Shown: positions 7,798 to 16,908 of the stretch, in pieces
How positions within the stretch are numbered: the stretch's first letter is position 1
How the letters are laid out: every line of letters begins with the position of its first letter
Source: Ensifer sp. IC3342
GTDB taxonomy: Bacteria > Pseudomonadota > Alphaproteobacteria > Rhizobiales > Rhizobiaceae
Reading direction: 5' to 3'
Assembly: GCF_020193655.1 (NCBI RefSeq)
Contig: NZ_JADYVE010000007.1
Span: forward strand, 248,001-312,000
Length of the DNA: 64,000 nt
Translations under genes and position numbers: made by a program
Notes under the pieces: generated by a model
The model's database searches: none
What the model saw: only the letters and a program-made list of their open reading frames with translations
What the model was told of the DNA's origin: nothing

Positions 7798-10452
7798 TTA
7801 CCGGCCGGTGATTTCCGCCTCGGTCGGCACCAGGATCTCGCGCTTGCCGGCATGGTTCGCCGGTCCGATGATGCCTTCCTGCTCCATCCGTTCGATCAGC
7901 GAGGCGGCGCGATTATAGCCGATACCGAGGCGTCGCTGCACGTAAGAGGTCGAGGCTTTGCCATCGCGCAGAACGATCGCCACCGCCTGATCGTAGGGAT
8001 CGTCGGAATCGGCGAGGTTGGAGGTGCCGGCCGGTCCGCCGCCGTCGTCGTCCTCGCCGTCGTCCTCGGTGATCGCATCGAGATATTGCGGCACGCCCTG
8101 GGTCTTCAGGTAGGCGACCACTTCCTCCACTTCCGTATCGGAAACGAAGGGGCCGTGCACGCGCTGGATGCGCCCGCCGCCGGCCATGTAGAGCATGTCG
8201 CCCATGCCGAGCAGTTGTTCGGCGCCCTGCTCGCCAAGGATGGTGCGGCTGTCGATCTTCGAGGTGACCTGGAAGGAAATGCGCGTCGGGAAGTTGGCCT
8301 TGATCGTGCCGGTGATGACGTCGACCGAGGGACGCTGTGTTGCCATGATGACGTGGATGCCGGCCGCACGCGCCATCTGGGCGAGCCGCTGGACGGCGCC
8401 CTCGATGTCCTTGCCGGCGACCATCATCAGGTCCGCCATTTCGTCGATGATCACGACGATATAGGGCAGCGGCGTGAGATCGAATTCCTCCGTCTCGTAC
8501 ATCGCCTCGCCCGTCTGGCGATCGAACCCGGTCTGAACCGTACGGGTGATCGCTTCGCCCTTGGCGAGCGCCTGCTCGACGCGGGTGTTGAAGCCGTCGA
8601 TGTTGCGCACACCGATCTTCGACATCTTCTTATAGCGCTCTTCCATCTCGCGCACTGTCCATTTCAGCGCGACGACGGCCTTCTTCGGGTCGGTCACAAC
8701 AGGCGAGAGCAGGTGCGGGATGCCGTCATAGACGGAGAGTTCCAGCATCTTCGGATCGATCATGATGAGGCGGCACTGGTCGGGCCTGAGCCGATAGAGC
8801 AGTGACAGGATCATGGTGTTGATCGCCACCGACTTGCCCGAACCGGTGGTGCCGGCGACGAGCAAGTGCGGCATCTTTGCGAGATCGGCGATCACGGGCT
8901 CCCCGCCGATCGTCTTGCCGAGCGCCATGGCGAGCCTGGTCTTGGTCGTCTCGAAGTCGCGCGAGCCGATCAGCTCGCGCAGGTAGACCGTCTCGCGCCG
9001 CTGATTCGGCAGCTCGATGCCGATGGCGTTGCGGCCGGGCACGACCGCGACACGGGCGGCGATCGCGCTCATCGAGCGGGCGATGTCGTCGGCAAGGCCG
9101 ATGACGCGGGAGGATTTGATGCCTGGCGCCGGCTCCAGTTCGTAAAGCGTAACCACGGGGCCCGGGCGGACATGGATGATCTCGCCCTTGACGCCGAAGT
9201 CCTCCAGGACGCCCTCGAGCATGCGCGCATTCTGCTCGAGCGCATCGGATGAGAGCGAGGGGTCGCGGGCAATGTTCTTCGGCTCGGCAAGGAAATGCAT
9301 CGGCGGCAGCACGAAATCGCCATCATCGTCGACGAACGAGCGCTGCGCCTCGCGTTCGACACGCTGGCCCGATTTGGGGCGCGGCGCCGGCGACGCGACG
9401 CGGGATCCCGGCTTGGCGAGCCCCGGCTTCGGCGGAGCGGCTCTTGGCGCCCAATCGGCCGCTACGTCGTCTTCGTCGTCATCCGGCAGAATACCCGCGG
9501 GGCGCGGCTCGTCGAGATCGAAGGGCGGATCGTCGTCGTCGGCCATGATCGGCGGCGGTGTCACGACACGGCGCTCCGCGCGGTCGAGGGAAGGCTCGAC
9601 ACGGTCGGCCAGCGGCTTCGGCCGGACGGGTTCGTTCAGCGTGCCGAACTCGTCATTGTTGAAGTCATAGGGTTCGTCATATTGACGTTTGGTGCTTCGC
9701 TTAGCGCTCATGCCGAAGGCGCGCCGCAGGCGTGCTTCAAGCGTAAAGCGCATATGGGTAAGCGAGCCCATGAGCAAGGTGAGGGGGCCTCCCGCGTCCT
9801 CGTCCTCGAGCTCCTCGCCGACGGTGCGGGCCTTGCTTGGCACGACTTCCTCCGCCGGCTCCTCCTCTTGCTCCTCGCTGACGCCGATGAGGCCGGCGCT
9901 ATAGATCAGGCACCAGGCAGCCGGGACAGCGAAAAGGCAGGCGAGAACGGTCGCGAAGGTGCCGGTCGGGAAGGCGCCGGTGAAAAGGGAAGGGAACCGC
10001 AGAATCATGTCGCCGAAAACACCGCCGAGGCCGTTGGGAAGCGGCCAGGTAATCGGCGCCGGAACACAGCTCAGCGCCGCGCCCGCGAGCACGGAGCCGA
10101 CGAACCAGAAGCCAAGGCGTTTGAAGACCTTATCGAACGGCTTGCCGCCGATGAGGACAAGCGCCCAGGCGACGACGGGGAGCAACGCGACGACGCTCGC
10201 CAGCCCGAAGAACTGCATGAAGATGTCGGCGAAGGCGGCGCCGGCATAGCCGAGCACGTTGGTCGGTTCCTCCGAGGTTGCGTAGGAGAAGCTGGGATCG
10301 GACACGTTCCATGTCGACAGCGCGGCGACGGCGAGCGCCAACGCGCCGAACAGGGCAAAGCCTGCCAGCGAGGCGATCTGGCGCCGAACGAAGGTGGCCA
10401 GCACGAACCGGTTGGAACGGCTGTCAAGCGTTGCGGGATTGCTTCTGCTCAT
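7798..10452 (-). CDS. ftsK: DNA translocase FtsK
   Basis: Septum-anchored DNA pump that clears chromosome ends during division and activates XerCD recombination at dif. About 884 residues. Four membrane segments lie in the first ~200 residues, then an acidic/proline-rich linker (about 205-380), then the RecA-like motor with Walker A 'GTTGSGKS' near residue 535 and Walker B '[12 protein letters not shown]'. The C-terminal winged-helix gamma domain ('[21 protein letters not shown]', 21 positions) reads KOPS sites. ATG 10452 gives the usual 'MSRSNP' start; ATG 10497 is an in-frame alternative. Confidence 0.95.
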   Translation of the reverse strand: MSRSNPATLDSRSNRFVLATFVRRQIASLAGFALFGALALAVAALSTWNVSDPSFSYATSEEPTNVLGYAGAAFADIFMQFFGLASVVALLPVVAWALVLIGGKPFDKVFKRLGFWFVGSVLAGAALSCVPAPITWPLPNGLGGVFGDMILRFPSLFTGAFPTGTFATVLACLFAVPAAWCLIYSAGLIGVSEEQEEEPAEEVVPSKARTVGEELEDEDAGGPLTLLMGSLTHMRFTLEARLRRAFGMSAKRSTKRQYDEPYDFNNDEFGTLNEPVRPKPLADRVEPSLDRAERRVVTPPPIMADDDDPPFDLDEPRPAGILPDDDEDDVAADWAPRAAPPKPGLAKPGSRVASPAPRPKSGQRVEREAQRSFVDDDGDFVLPPMHFLAEPKNIARDPSLSSDALEQNARMLEGVLEDFGVKGEIIHVRPGPVVTLYELEPAPGIKSSRVIGLADDIARSMSAIAARVAVVPGRNAIGIELPNQRRETVYLRELIGSRDFETTKTRLAMALGKTIGGEPVIADLAKMPHLLVAGTTGSGKSVAINTMILSLLYRLRPDQCRLIMIDPKMLELSVYDGIPHLLSPVVTDPKKAVVALKWTVREMEERYKKMSKIGVRNIDGFNTRVEQALAKGEAITRTVQTGFDRQTGEAMYETEEFDLTPLPYIVVIIDEMADLMMVAGKDIEGAVQRLAQMARAAGIHVIMATQRPSVDVITGTIKANFPTRISFQVTSKIDSRTILGEQGAEQLLGMGDMLYMAGGGRIQRVHGPFVSDTEVEEVVAYLKTQGVPQYLDAITEDDGEDDDGGGPAGTSNLADSDDPYDQAVAIVLRDGKASTSYVQRRLGIGYNRAASLIERMEQEGIIGPANHAGKREILVPTEAEITGR

Positions 10453-10697
10453 GTTGCCTGTTGCCCGTGTCGATCCTTCGGAGCGTCGCGCGTTCATGGA
10501 TAGACCATGGGGACGTTCCAGTCTTTGATTCCCAGCGTCTCGCCCAGCCTCGCAGGTTGTGCGTGCGAGCCGGATGCTTCGGGCACATTGCGTGCCATGG
10601 AATCAACCTACGCGGAGTAGGGTTAATGCGACATTAACCATGCGCAGATGCCGGTAAAATACCGATTGGCGCGGCCGCCAGACGAAGGGCATCGGAT
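10453..10697. other. ftsK 5' region; no gene seen
   Basis: Between the ftsK start and the amtB terminator. It must carry the ftsK promoter on the minus strand, but I do not see a convincing -35/-10 pair. Short open frames here have no ribosome-binding sites. Confidence 0.4.
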
Positions 10698-10729
10698 AAA
10701 AAAAGGCCCGGATCTTGTGGATCCGGGCC
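10698..10729 (-). terminator. intrinsic terminator of glnK-amtB
   Basis: On the minus strand a 10-bp perfect stem GGCCCGGATC/GATCCGGGCC is followed by seven T. It is about 80 bp after the amtB stop. A second GC hairpin (GCCGCCTGC/GCAGGCGGC around 10779-10800) lies between the stop codon and the terminator. Confidence 0.92.
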
Positions 10730-10810
10730 AGTGGCGGTCCGCAATAACCAGACGGACCGCGACGGGACTTTTGGCGGCGCCGCCTGCAAGCAGGCGGCGG
10801 CGCAATTTGC

Positions 10811-12238
10811 TTAGCTCGCGTGGTAGGCGGCTTCGCCGTGCGAGGAGAGGTCGAGACCCTCACGCTCGGCTTCGACCGAGACGCGCAGACCGACGATCGC
10901 GTCGACTACCTTGTAGAGAATCGCCGAGCCGATGCCGGACCAGACGACTGTGACGAGGACACCCTTGAGCTGCGCCCATACCTGTGTTGCCGTGCCGGCA
11001 TAGCCAGCGGCGAAGTCTGCGGTCGAATAGTCGACGATGCCTGCGCCGCCGAGCGCCGGGTTGACGAGGATACCGGTTCCGATCGCGCCGAGGATGCCGC
11101 CGACGCCGTGGATGCCGAACACGTCGAGGCTGTCGTCATAGTTGAACTTGTTCTTCACGACGTCGACGAAGAAGTAGCAGACCGGCGAGACGGCGAGGCC
11201 GAGCACGATCGCGCCCATCGGGCCGGCGAAACCGGCAGCCGGCGTGACGGCGACGAGGCCGGCAACCGCGCCCGATGCCGCCCCGAGCATCGAGGCCTTG
11301 CCGCGGACGAGCGTTTCAACCACGGCCCAGGAGATGATTGCGGCGGCCGTCGCGAGGAAGGTGTTGATCATGGCAAGTGCCGCATAGGCGTTGGCTTCCA
11401 GGTTGGAACCGGCGTTGAAGCCGAACCAGCCGACCCACAGCAGCGAGGCGCCGACCATGGTGAGCGTCATCGAATGCGGTGCCATGATCTCCTTCTTGTA
11501 GCCCGTGCGCTTGCCAAGCAGGATCGCGCCGACGAGGCCCGCGATACCGGCATTGATGTGGACGACGGTGCCGCCGGCAAAGTCGATCGCGCCGAAGGAG
11601 AAGATCAGGCCGGTCGGAGCCGTATAGGCGCTCGGACCGCCCCAGAACCACACCATGTGGGCGATCGGGAAGTAGACGAAGGTAACCCAGAGGACAACGA
11701 ACAGCACGACGGCCGAGAAGCGGATGCGCTCGGCGAAGGCGCCGACGATCAGCGCCGGGGTGATGCAGGCGAAGGTCATCTGGAACACGACGAACACGTA
11801 TTCGGGAATGAATACGCCCTTCGAGAAGCTTTCCGCGAGTGTCGTCGTGTCGACGCCGGCAAGGAACATCTTGGAGAAGCCGCCGATGAAGGAGTTGAGC
11901 GAGCCGCCATCGGTGAAGGCCAGCGAATAGCCGTAAGTCACCCAGATGATCATGACGACGGCGGTGATCATCAGAACCTGCATCAGCACCGAGAGCATGT
12001 TCTTGGCGCGCACGAGACCGCCGTAGAAGAGCGCCAGCCCCGGAACGGTCATGAGCAGCACGAGAATGGTCGACAGCAGCATCCAGGTGGTGTCGCCCTT
12101 ATCCGGAACAGGGGTTGCCGCAACGGCCTCGGCGGCGGCAGGGGCCGCTTCCTGGGCGAAGGCGACGACCGGCGCAAGCAGGGCGGCAGCCGTTGCGCCC
12201 AAGCGTCCGAGAGAGGTGGAAAGTTTGAACGATGACAT
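10811..12238 (-). CDS. amtB: ammonium transporter
   Basis: Inner-membrane ammonium channel, about 475 residues. An N-terminal cleavable segment (to about residue 28, ending 'AFAQEAAP') is followed by eleven hydrophobic segments. The family signatures 'GLALFYGG', 'FAGGTVVHINAG' and 'FGIHGVGGILGAI' are present, including the two histidines that line the pore. ATG 12238 has AGGGAG upstream; the longer frame to 12331 would overlap glnK. It is in operon with glnK, whose product blocks the channel when nitrogen is sufficient. Confidence 0.96.
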   Translation of the reverse strand: MSSFKLSTSLGRLGATAAALLAPVVAFAQEAAPAAAEAVAATPVPDKGDTTWMLLSTILVLLMTVPGLALFYGGLVRAKNMLSVLMQVLMITAVVMIIWVTYGYSLAFTDGGSLNSFIGGFSKMFLAGVDTTTLAESFSKGVFIPEYVFVVFQMTFACITPALIVGAFAERIRFSAVVLFVVLWVTFVYFPIAHMVWFWGGPSAYTAPTGLIFSFGAIDFAGGTVVHINAGIAGLVGAILLGKRTGYKKEIMAPHSMTLTMVGASLLWVGWFGFNAGSNLEANAYAALAMINTFLATAAAIISWAVVETLVRGKASMLGAASGAVAGLVAVTPAAGFAGPMGAIVLGLAVSPVCYFFVDVVKNKFNYDDSLDVFGIHGVGGILGAIGTGILVNPALGGAGIVDYSTADFAAGYAGTATQVWAQLKGVLVTVVWSGIGSAILYKVVDAIVGLRVSVEAEREGLDLSSHGEAAYHAS

Positions 12239-12266
12239 GTGAGAAATGCTCCCTGAACGGCGTGGT

Positions 12267-12605
12267 TTACAACGCTTCTGAATCGGTTTCGCCGGTGCGG
12301 ATGCGCACCGCATGGTCGATCGCATAGACAAAGATCTTGCCGTCGCCGATCTGGCCGGTCTTGGCGGCAGAGGCGATTGCGTCGACGGCCTTGTCGACGA
12401 TCTCCGACGGCACGGCGATCTCGACCTTGAGCTTCGGCAGGAAGCTCACGGCGTATTCGGTGCCGCGGTAAATTTCGGTGTGCCCCTTCTGGCGGCCGTA
12501 GCCTTTCACTTCGGTTACGGTCAGCCCCTGGATGCCAACGGCAGTCAGGGCTTCGCGAACCTCATCGAGCTTGAACGGCTTGATAATGGCCATCACAATT
12601 TTCAT
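12267..12605 (-). CDS. glnK: nitrogen regulatory protein P-II
   Basis: 112-residue trimeric P-II signalling protein that senses 2-oxoglutarate and ATP/ADP and regulates AmtB and other nitrogen targets. Tyr51 in the T-loop ('RGTEYAVSF') is the conserved uridylylation site, and the C-terminal signature 'DGKIFVYAIDHAVRIRTGE' is present. The start is ATG 12605, giving the canonical 'MKIVMAIIKPFKLDEV'; the ATG at 12617 overlaps the AGGA ribosome-binding site. Its position before amtB points to GlnK rather than the glnA-linked GlnB. Confidence 0.95.
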   Translation of the reverse strand: MKIVMAIIKPFKLDEVREALTAVGIQGLTVTEVKGYGRQKGHTEIYRGTEYAVSFLPKLKVEIAVPSEIVDKAVDAIASAAKTGQIGDGKIFVYAIDHAVRIRTGETDSEAL

Positions 12606-12692
12606 CTGGTTTCCCATCCTTTTCCGCCTCCGCCGGAGGCTGTTCTCCTTGCTGCTTAAGCGCGTGAAGCACCGGGCAACTGAAAAGACACA

Positions 12693-12708
12693 TTCAAGGG
12701 GCGTGCCA
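12693..12708 (-). promoter_or_regulatory. sigma-54-like promoter of glnK-amtB
   Basis: On the minus strand TGGCACG-N4-TTGA matches the RpoN consensus TGGCACG-N4-TTGC at all positions but the last. The -24 GG and spacing are exact. The predicted start is about 77 bp upstream of the glnK ATG, and glnK-amtB is a classic NtrC/RpoN target. Confidence 0.7.
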
Positions 12709-12745
12709 GATTCGATGGAAGGTCTAAGTCTTTGAAAAAAGGTGC

Positions 12746-12780
12746 AAAAATCACATTCCGTGGAGATTGCTCCACGGAAT
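12746..12780 (-). terminator. terminator of tesB
   Basis: A perfect 11-bp inverted repeat ATTCCGTGGAG-N4-CTCCACGGAAT is followed on the minus strand, after four bases, by five T and then by a second T-run (12735-12740). It lies about 60 bp after the tesB stop and upstream of the glnK promoter, so it should insulate the two. Confidence 0.75.
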
Positions 12781-12841
12781 GCTAAAAAATCATCACGTCT
12801 TCAGCGTAAAAAATGGGCAGAAAACAAAAAATGCCCAATTA

Positions 12842-13726
12842 TTATTCAGTTGCCTTTTTGCGGATCAATCCTTCCTGCGCCACGGAGGCAATCAGCGCCC
12901 CTGAGCGGTCGAACAGGCTGCCGCGGGTCATACCGCGTGCGCCATGCGCACTCGGGCTGTCCTGGCTATAAAGCAGCCAATCATCCATCTTCGAGGGGCG
13001 GTGGAACCACATGGCATGGTCGAGACTGGCGACCTGAAGGTTGCGGTCGAAGACCGAGGTGCCGTGGGCATAGAGGGAGGTATCGAGCAGGGTCATGTCC
13101 GAGAGATAAGCGAGCACGGCCGCCTGCAGATGGCGCTCGTCCGGCACCTTGCCGACCGCTTTCACCCAGACATCCTGCCTCGGGGAAGCCTTCGCGCGCG
13201 AGAAATAATGCTCGAGCGAGACCGGGCGGATTTCGATCGGCCGCGGCCGTTCCCAATAACGGCGGATTGCCTCGGGTGCATGGACGAGGAACTTTTCCTT
13301 GAGTTCCTGCTCGCCGGGCAATGTTTCGGGCATCGCCACCTTCGGCATCTCGAACTGATGCTCGAAACCGTCCTCGTCGTATTGGAAGGACGCCGACATG
13401 GAGAAGATCGCCTTGCCATGCTGGATCGCCACCACCCGCCGGGTGGCAAAGCTCGAACCGTCACGGATGCGATCGACCTCGTAGATGATCGGGACCGACG
13501 GATCGCCCGGCCGCATGAAATAGGCGTGCAGCGAGTGCACGTAGCGACCCTCGTCGACGGTGCGTTGCGCCGCCACCAGCGCCTGACCGATCACCTGTCC
13601 GCCGAAGACCCGTTGCCAGCCGACCTGGGGGCTTAAGCCGCGAAACAGATTCTCCTCCAGTTTCTCGAGGTCGAGTATCGCAAGGAGCGCATCCATGGGC
13701 GTGGCGGTTTCGGGAGGGCGCGACAT
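12842..13726 (-). CDS. tesB: acyl-CoA thioesterase II
   Basis: Hydrolyses medium and long acyl-CoA esters; about 294 residues, the normal size. It is a double hot-dog protein: the first domain carries 'RVFGGQVIGQALVAAQRTV' and the second 'DMTLLDTSLYAHG' with the catalytic Asp and Thr, and 'SLDHAMWFHRP'. ATG 13726 has GGAG eight to nine bases upstream; the frame open to 13783 lacks such a site. It is divergent from the hydroxylase gene. Confidence 0.95.
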   Translation of the reverse strand: MSRPPETATPMDALLAILDLEKLEENLFRGLSPQVGWQRVFGGQVIGQALVAAQRTVDEGRYVHSLHAYFMRPGDPSVPIIYEVDRIRDGSSFATRRVVAIQHGKAIFSMSASFQYDEDGFEHQFEMPKVAMPETLPGEQELKEKFLVHAPEAIRRYWERPRPIEIRPVSLEHYFSRAKASPRQDVWVKAVGKVPDERHLQAAVLAYLSDMTLLDTSLYAHGTSVFDRNLQVASLDHAMWFHRPSKMDDWLLYSQDSPSAHGARGMTRGSLFDRSGALIASVAQEGLIRKKATE

Positions 13727-13808
13727 TTCGGCAGTCTCCGTGTAGGAACAGCGATGGCATTGATCTATATAGCCACAGGACAATGCTCAAGTGCGACGGG
13801 AGAAGCGG

Positions 13809-15023
13809 ATGATCGATGTGTTGATTGCCGGAGGCGGCTATGTCGGTCTGTCGCTTGCCGTGTCGCTGAAGAAAGCGGCCCCCCATCTCGACATTACCGT
13901 CGTCGACGGCGCGCCGGAAGGCGCCTGGAAGAAGGACGAGCGGGCGTCCGCCGTCGCCTCGGCGGCAGAGCGGATGCTCGAGGTTCTCGGCGTCTGGGAT
14001 GCGATTGCGCCCGAAGCCGAATCGATCCTCAGGATGGTGATCACCGATTCGAAGGCGGCCGATCCCGTGCGCCCGGTCTTTCTTACCTTCGAGGGCGACG
14101 GCGGCGAGGGGCGTCCCTTCGCCCATATGGTGCCGAACACGGCGCTGGTCGGCGCGTTGCGCGCCGCCTGCAAGAATCTTGGCGTTGCCATCCGGCAATC
14201 GACGATGGTCGACAGATTCAAGAGCGGCGAACACGCGGTGGCAATTACGCTTGCCGGCGGCGAAACGATCGAGGCGCGCCTTCTCGTTGCCTGCGACGGC
14301 GTCCGCTCCAAGCTGCGCGAGGCGGCAGGCATCAAGGTGGTCGAGTTCGATTACGGCCAGTCGGGGATAGTGACCACCGTCGAGCACGAGCGCCCGCACG
14401 ACGGCACGGCCGAGGAGCATTTCCTGCCCGCCGGTCCCTTTGCCACGCTGCCGCTCAAGAACAACCGTTCTTCGCTTGTCTGGACCGAGAGCACCTTCGA
14501 CGCCGAACGCCTCGTCAAGGCCGACGATTTTCTCTTCGAGGAAGAACTCGAGCGCCGTTTCGGCCACAAGCTCGGTCACCTCAAGGTCGTCGGCGGCCGC
14601 AGGGCGTTTCCGCTCGGGCTGACGCTTGCCCGCGATTTCATCGCGCCCCGCTTCGCCCTTGCGGGCGACGCCGCCCACGGCATTCATCCGATCTCGGGCC
14701 AGGGGCTCAATCTCGGCTTCAAGGACGTGGCGGCGCTCGCCGAAACGATCGTCGAGGCGGACCGCCTCGGCCTCGACATCGGGTCGCTCGCGGTCCTCGA
14801 GCGTTACCAGACCTGGCGGCGTTTCGACACCTTCCGGATGGGGGTGACGACGGACGTCCTGAACCGGCTGTTTTCCAACGACATCACGCCGATCAGGATC
14901 GCTCGCGACGTCGGCCTCGGCATCGTTGATCGCATTCCGTCGCTTAAGAACTTCTTCATCCGCCAAGCGGCCGGGATCGCCGGCGAGGGGGATCCGCGCC
15001 TGCTTGCGGGCCAGCCGATCTGA
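13809..15023 (+). CDS. UbiH/UbiF-family FAD-dependent hydroxylase (ubiquinone biosynthesis)
   Basis: Flavin monooxygenase of about 404 residues. The N-terminal dinucleotide fold is 'VLIAGGGYVGLSLAV', the second FAD motif 'ARLLVACDGVRS' is at about residue 160, and the third is 'FALAGDAAHGIHPISGQGLNLGFKD' (about 25 positions) near residue 285. This order is that of the UbiH/UbiF/UbiI hydroxylases that modify the ubiquinone ring. In Alphaproteobacteria the position specificity of these enzymes cannot be assigned from sequence alone. The start is ATG 13809 with GGGAG upstream. Confidence 0.87.
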   Translation: MIDVLIAGGGYVGLSLAVSLKKAAPHLDITVVDGAPEGAWKKDERASAVASAAERMLEVLGVWDAIAPEAESILRMVITDSKAADPVRPVFLTFEGDGGEGRPFAHMVPNTALVGALRAACKNLGVAIRQSTMVDRFKSGEHAVAITLAGGETIEARLLVACDGVRSKLREAAGIKVVEFDYGQSGIVTTVEHERPHDGTAEEHFLPAGPFATLPLKNNRSSLVWTESTFDAERLVKADDFLFEEELERRFGHKLGHLKVVGGRRAFPLGLTLARDFIAPRFALAGDAAHGIHPISGQGLNLGFKDVAALAETIVEADRLGLDIGSLAVLERYQTWRRFDTFRMGVTTDVLNRLFSNDITPIRIARDVGLGIVDRIPSLKNFFIRQAAGIAGEGDPRLLAGQPI

Positions 15024-15062
15024 ACGATCTTGAACTACACGAGGTTCTTTCGCGTGTTAGGC

Positions 15063-15175
15063 CCCTAATCCGGCCTGCCGGTCACCTTCTCCCCGCGGGC
15101 GGGGCGAAGGGACATGCCGCGCCCGCTCGTCCGCCTGCGGAGTTGAGACGAGGAGGCAGACGGCCGGCAAGCTCC
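15063..15175. repeat. rhizobial REP-type palindromic repeat
   Basis: 'cccctaatccggcctgccggtcaccttctccccgc' (over 20 bp), then GCGGGGCGAAGGG and a second arm 'gccggcaagctcccgtccggg'. It is related to the copies at 5735, 21127 and 50405, and lies between convergent genes. Confidence 0.75.
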
Positions 15176-15209
15176 CGTCCGGGTAACTCACTTGGTCGCC
15201 AATGATTGC

Positions 15210-15416
15210 TTACTGCTCCGACAGCTTCATGTCGGGGTGATAGTCCTTGCCTGGCACCTCTTTCACCACCGCCTGACCGCACTGCATGTGCTGGGTGTCG
15301 GCATTGAAGGCATAGGTCGGCGGGCCGTGCAGGGTCCATCCCTGGTTCAATGCCGCCGTTACCTTGTGGCAGAAGGACGCGTCGTCAGGACCGGTCAGGA
15401 AGCGATAGAGTTTCAA
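15210..15416 (-). CDS. DUF1737 domain protein
   Basis: 68-residue small protein beginning 'KLYRFLTGPDDASFCHKVT' and ending with an acidic tail; 'NQGWTLHGPPTYAFN' and 'MQCGQAVVKEV' are the family's recognisable blocks. Function unknown. The start is a TTG whose last base pairs overlap the TGA of the preceding citE-like gene (TTGA), so translation is probably coupled. The conserved first residues support this start even though it is not ATG. Confidence 0.82.
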   Translation of the reverse strand: MKLYRFLTGPDDASFCHKVTAALNQGWTLHGPPTYAFNADTQHMQCGQAVVKEVPGKDYHPDMKLSEQ

Positions 15417-16318
15417 GGTTTTGCCTTTCGTTTTTCGATCATGTCCGCCTTGGCGGCAAGTTTGAGGGCCTGGTCGAGATGCAGCCGCTCGACCATGCGG
15501 CCATGGAGATTGATCACGCCCTTGCCGGCGTTTTCCGGAAGATCGAAGGCCGCGATAATCGCGCGCGCCTCCTCGACCGCCGCCTGCTCGACACCAAAGT
15601 GCTCGTTCGCCGGGCCGATCTGCGCCGGATGAATGAGCATCTTGCCGTCATAGCCCATGTCGCGCCCCTGGCGGCATTCGGCCGCAAAACCTTCGGCGTC
15701 GCGGAAATCGTTGAAGACAGCGTCGATGACATCAAGCCCGCTGCCACGCGCGGCGAGCAGGATCTGCATCAGCCAGGGGACCAGATAGGCGCGGCCGGGA
15801 TGCGCGGGAACGCCCGTCTCCTTGCCGAGATCGTTGAGCCCGACGACGAAGCAATCGAGCCTGCCACCGAAGGTCCGGCCGGTCTCGGCGATCGCCGCGA
15901 CATTGAGCAGACTGCGCGGCGTCTCGATCATCGCCCAGAGCCTGATGCTTTCAGGCGCATCGTTTTCGCCAAGCCAGTCGACGGCCGTCTGGATATCTAC
16001 GGGGCTCTCGACCTTCGGCAGAAGGATGGCGTCGGGACTGGCGGCAACCGCGGCCGTGAGATCCATCTGGCCGAAGCCGGATCCCAGCGCATTGACGCGA
16101 ATGACCACTTCGCAGTCGGGCCTGTGCTTCGAAAGATGCCGGACTAGCGCCTCGCGCGCTTCGCCCTTGTGTTCGAGAGCGACAGCATCCTCCAGATCGA
16201 AGATCACGGTGTCGGCGGCAAGCTGCCGCACCTTCGCCAAGGCGCGGGCATTGTCGGCCGGAACGCAGAGCACGGAGCGGCGCAGGCGAGTGGGATGATG
16301 GTCGATCGCAGTTGTCAT
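15413..16318 (-). CDS. HpcH/HpaI aldolase / citrate lyase beta-like (CitE) family protein
   Basis: About 301 residues, TIM-barrel CoA-ester lyase family. Visible blocks are 'RRSVLCVPADN' at the N-terminus, 'ADTVIFDLEDAVA' (metal-binding region), 'VVIRVNALGSGFG', 'ILLPKVES' with the conserved Glu, and 'MLIHPAQI' near the C-terminus. Family members cleave malyl-, citramalyl- or citryl-CoA. No citrate-lyase alpha or gamma subunit is nearby, so this is a stand-alone CitE-like enzyme whose substrate is unknown. The downstream DUF1737 gene overlaps it by four bases. Confidence 0.87.
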   Translation of the reverse strand: MTTAIDHHPTRLRRSVLCVPADNARALAKVRQLAADTVIFDLEDAVALEHKGEAREALVRHLSKHRPDCEVVIRVNALGSGFGQMDLTAAVAASPDAILLPKVESPVDIQTAVDWLGENDAPESIRLWAMIETPRSLLNVAAIAETGRTFGGRLDCFVVGLNDLGKETGVPAHPGRAYLVPWLMQILLAARGSGLDVIDAVFNDFRDAEGFAAECRQGRDMGYDGKMLIHPAQIGPANEHFGVEQAAVEEARAIIAAFDLPENAGKGVINLHGRMVERLHLDQALKLAAKADMIEKRKAKP

Positions 16319-16362
16319 GGAACCGTTGTGCCCGCCTTTCGATTGTTACGCAAGACGAGCGA

Positions 16363-16406
16363 CTGCAGCGCCGCGTGTCCAATCGGACGCGCAGCACTTT
16401 GAAGTG
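16363..16406 (-). repeat. truncated RIME1-like element
   Basis: Only the GCGTGTCC/GGACGCGC palindrome and part of the AGCACTTTGAA linker survive, in reverse orientation. About 12 bp between them and the whole second palindrome are missing, so this is a decayed copy. Confidence 0.75.
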
Positions 16407-16468
16407 GGCTACCCTCTTGCAAGAGGCGCATCGATCTCCCACATCGCATCTTGGAAAGGTTGACGATC

Positions 16469-16714
16469 ATGCAAAGCATCCGCTCTGTTCTCCTGACGGC
16501 CGCCGCCATTACCATCACCTTGGCAGCTGTCGTCTTCACCGCATCGCTTGCCTTGGCTCTGGCCGGCATCGCCGCCGTCGTTGCGATCGGCAGCGCCATC
16601 GCCGCAAGGCTCAATGGCAAGCCCGCACCTGCGCACGCCCGGGTGAACCCGACCGGAGAAAGACGCGAAATGCGGATCTGGAACGACGGACGCGGTACGA
16701 TCATCGATCTGTGA
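16469..16714 (+). CDS. small hypothetical membrane protein
   Basis: 81 residues, not recognised. One long hydrophobic stretch (about residues 7-45, mostly Ala, Val, Ile and Leu) could form one or two membrane helices, followed by a short charged tail 'ERREMRIWNDGRGTIIDL'. ATG 16469 is chosen because AAAGG lies about ten bases upstream; in-frame TTGs at 16451 and 16460 are alternatives. It sits between two RIME elements. Coding status is likely but not proven. Confidence 0.6.
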   Translation: MQSIRSVLLTAAAITITLAAVVFTASLALALAGIAAVVAIGSAIAARLNGKPAPAHARVNPTGERREMRIWNDGRGTIIDL

Positions 16715-16723
16715 CAGGCGTGA

Positions 16724-16825
16724 TGCATGTCTCTTTAAATCGACCTCGATCTAAGGGCAAAGACATGCGGCATTTCAAAGTGCTGCAGCGACCGTTACGC
16801 GGCTGATATGGTGTCCGGCGCTGTA
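16724..16825 (+). repeat. RIME1-like element (diverged)
   Basis: TGCATGTCTCTTTAAATCGA start, CGATCTAAGGGCAAAGACATGC arm, TTTCAAAGTGCTGCAG linker and GGCGCTGTA end are all recognisable, but the second palindrome is degraded (TACGCGGCTGATATGGTGTCC). It lies about 83 bp upstream of leuD. Confidence 0.82.
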
Positions 16826-16908
16826 GAGGCGCAGATTTTCCTTCATTTCGGCGCGAAACTGCTCTAAACGCTCTCCCAACATTTCCGCTGAAATCGAAGG
16901 CCAAAGTC

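Noticed and set aside
10820-12235. 471-codon plus-strand open frame opposite amtB
   Set aside because: Shadow frame; Asp/Glu/Arg-rich composition expected from the complement of a membrane-protein gene.
13461-14966. 501-codon minus-strand open frame opposite the UbiH-like gene
   Set aside because: Shadow frame; the plus strand encodes all three FAD motifs.
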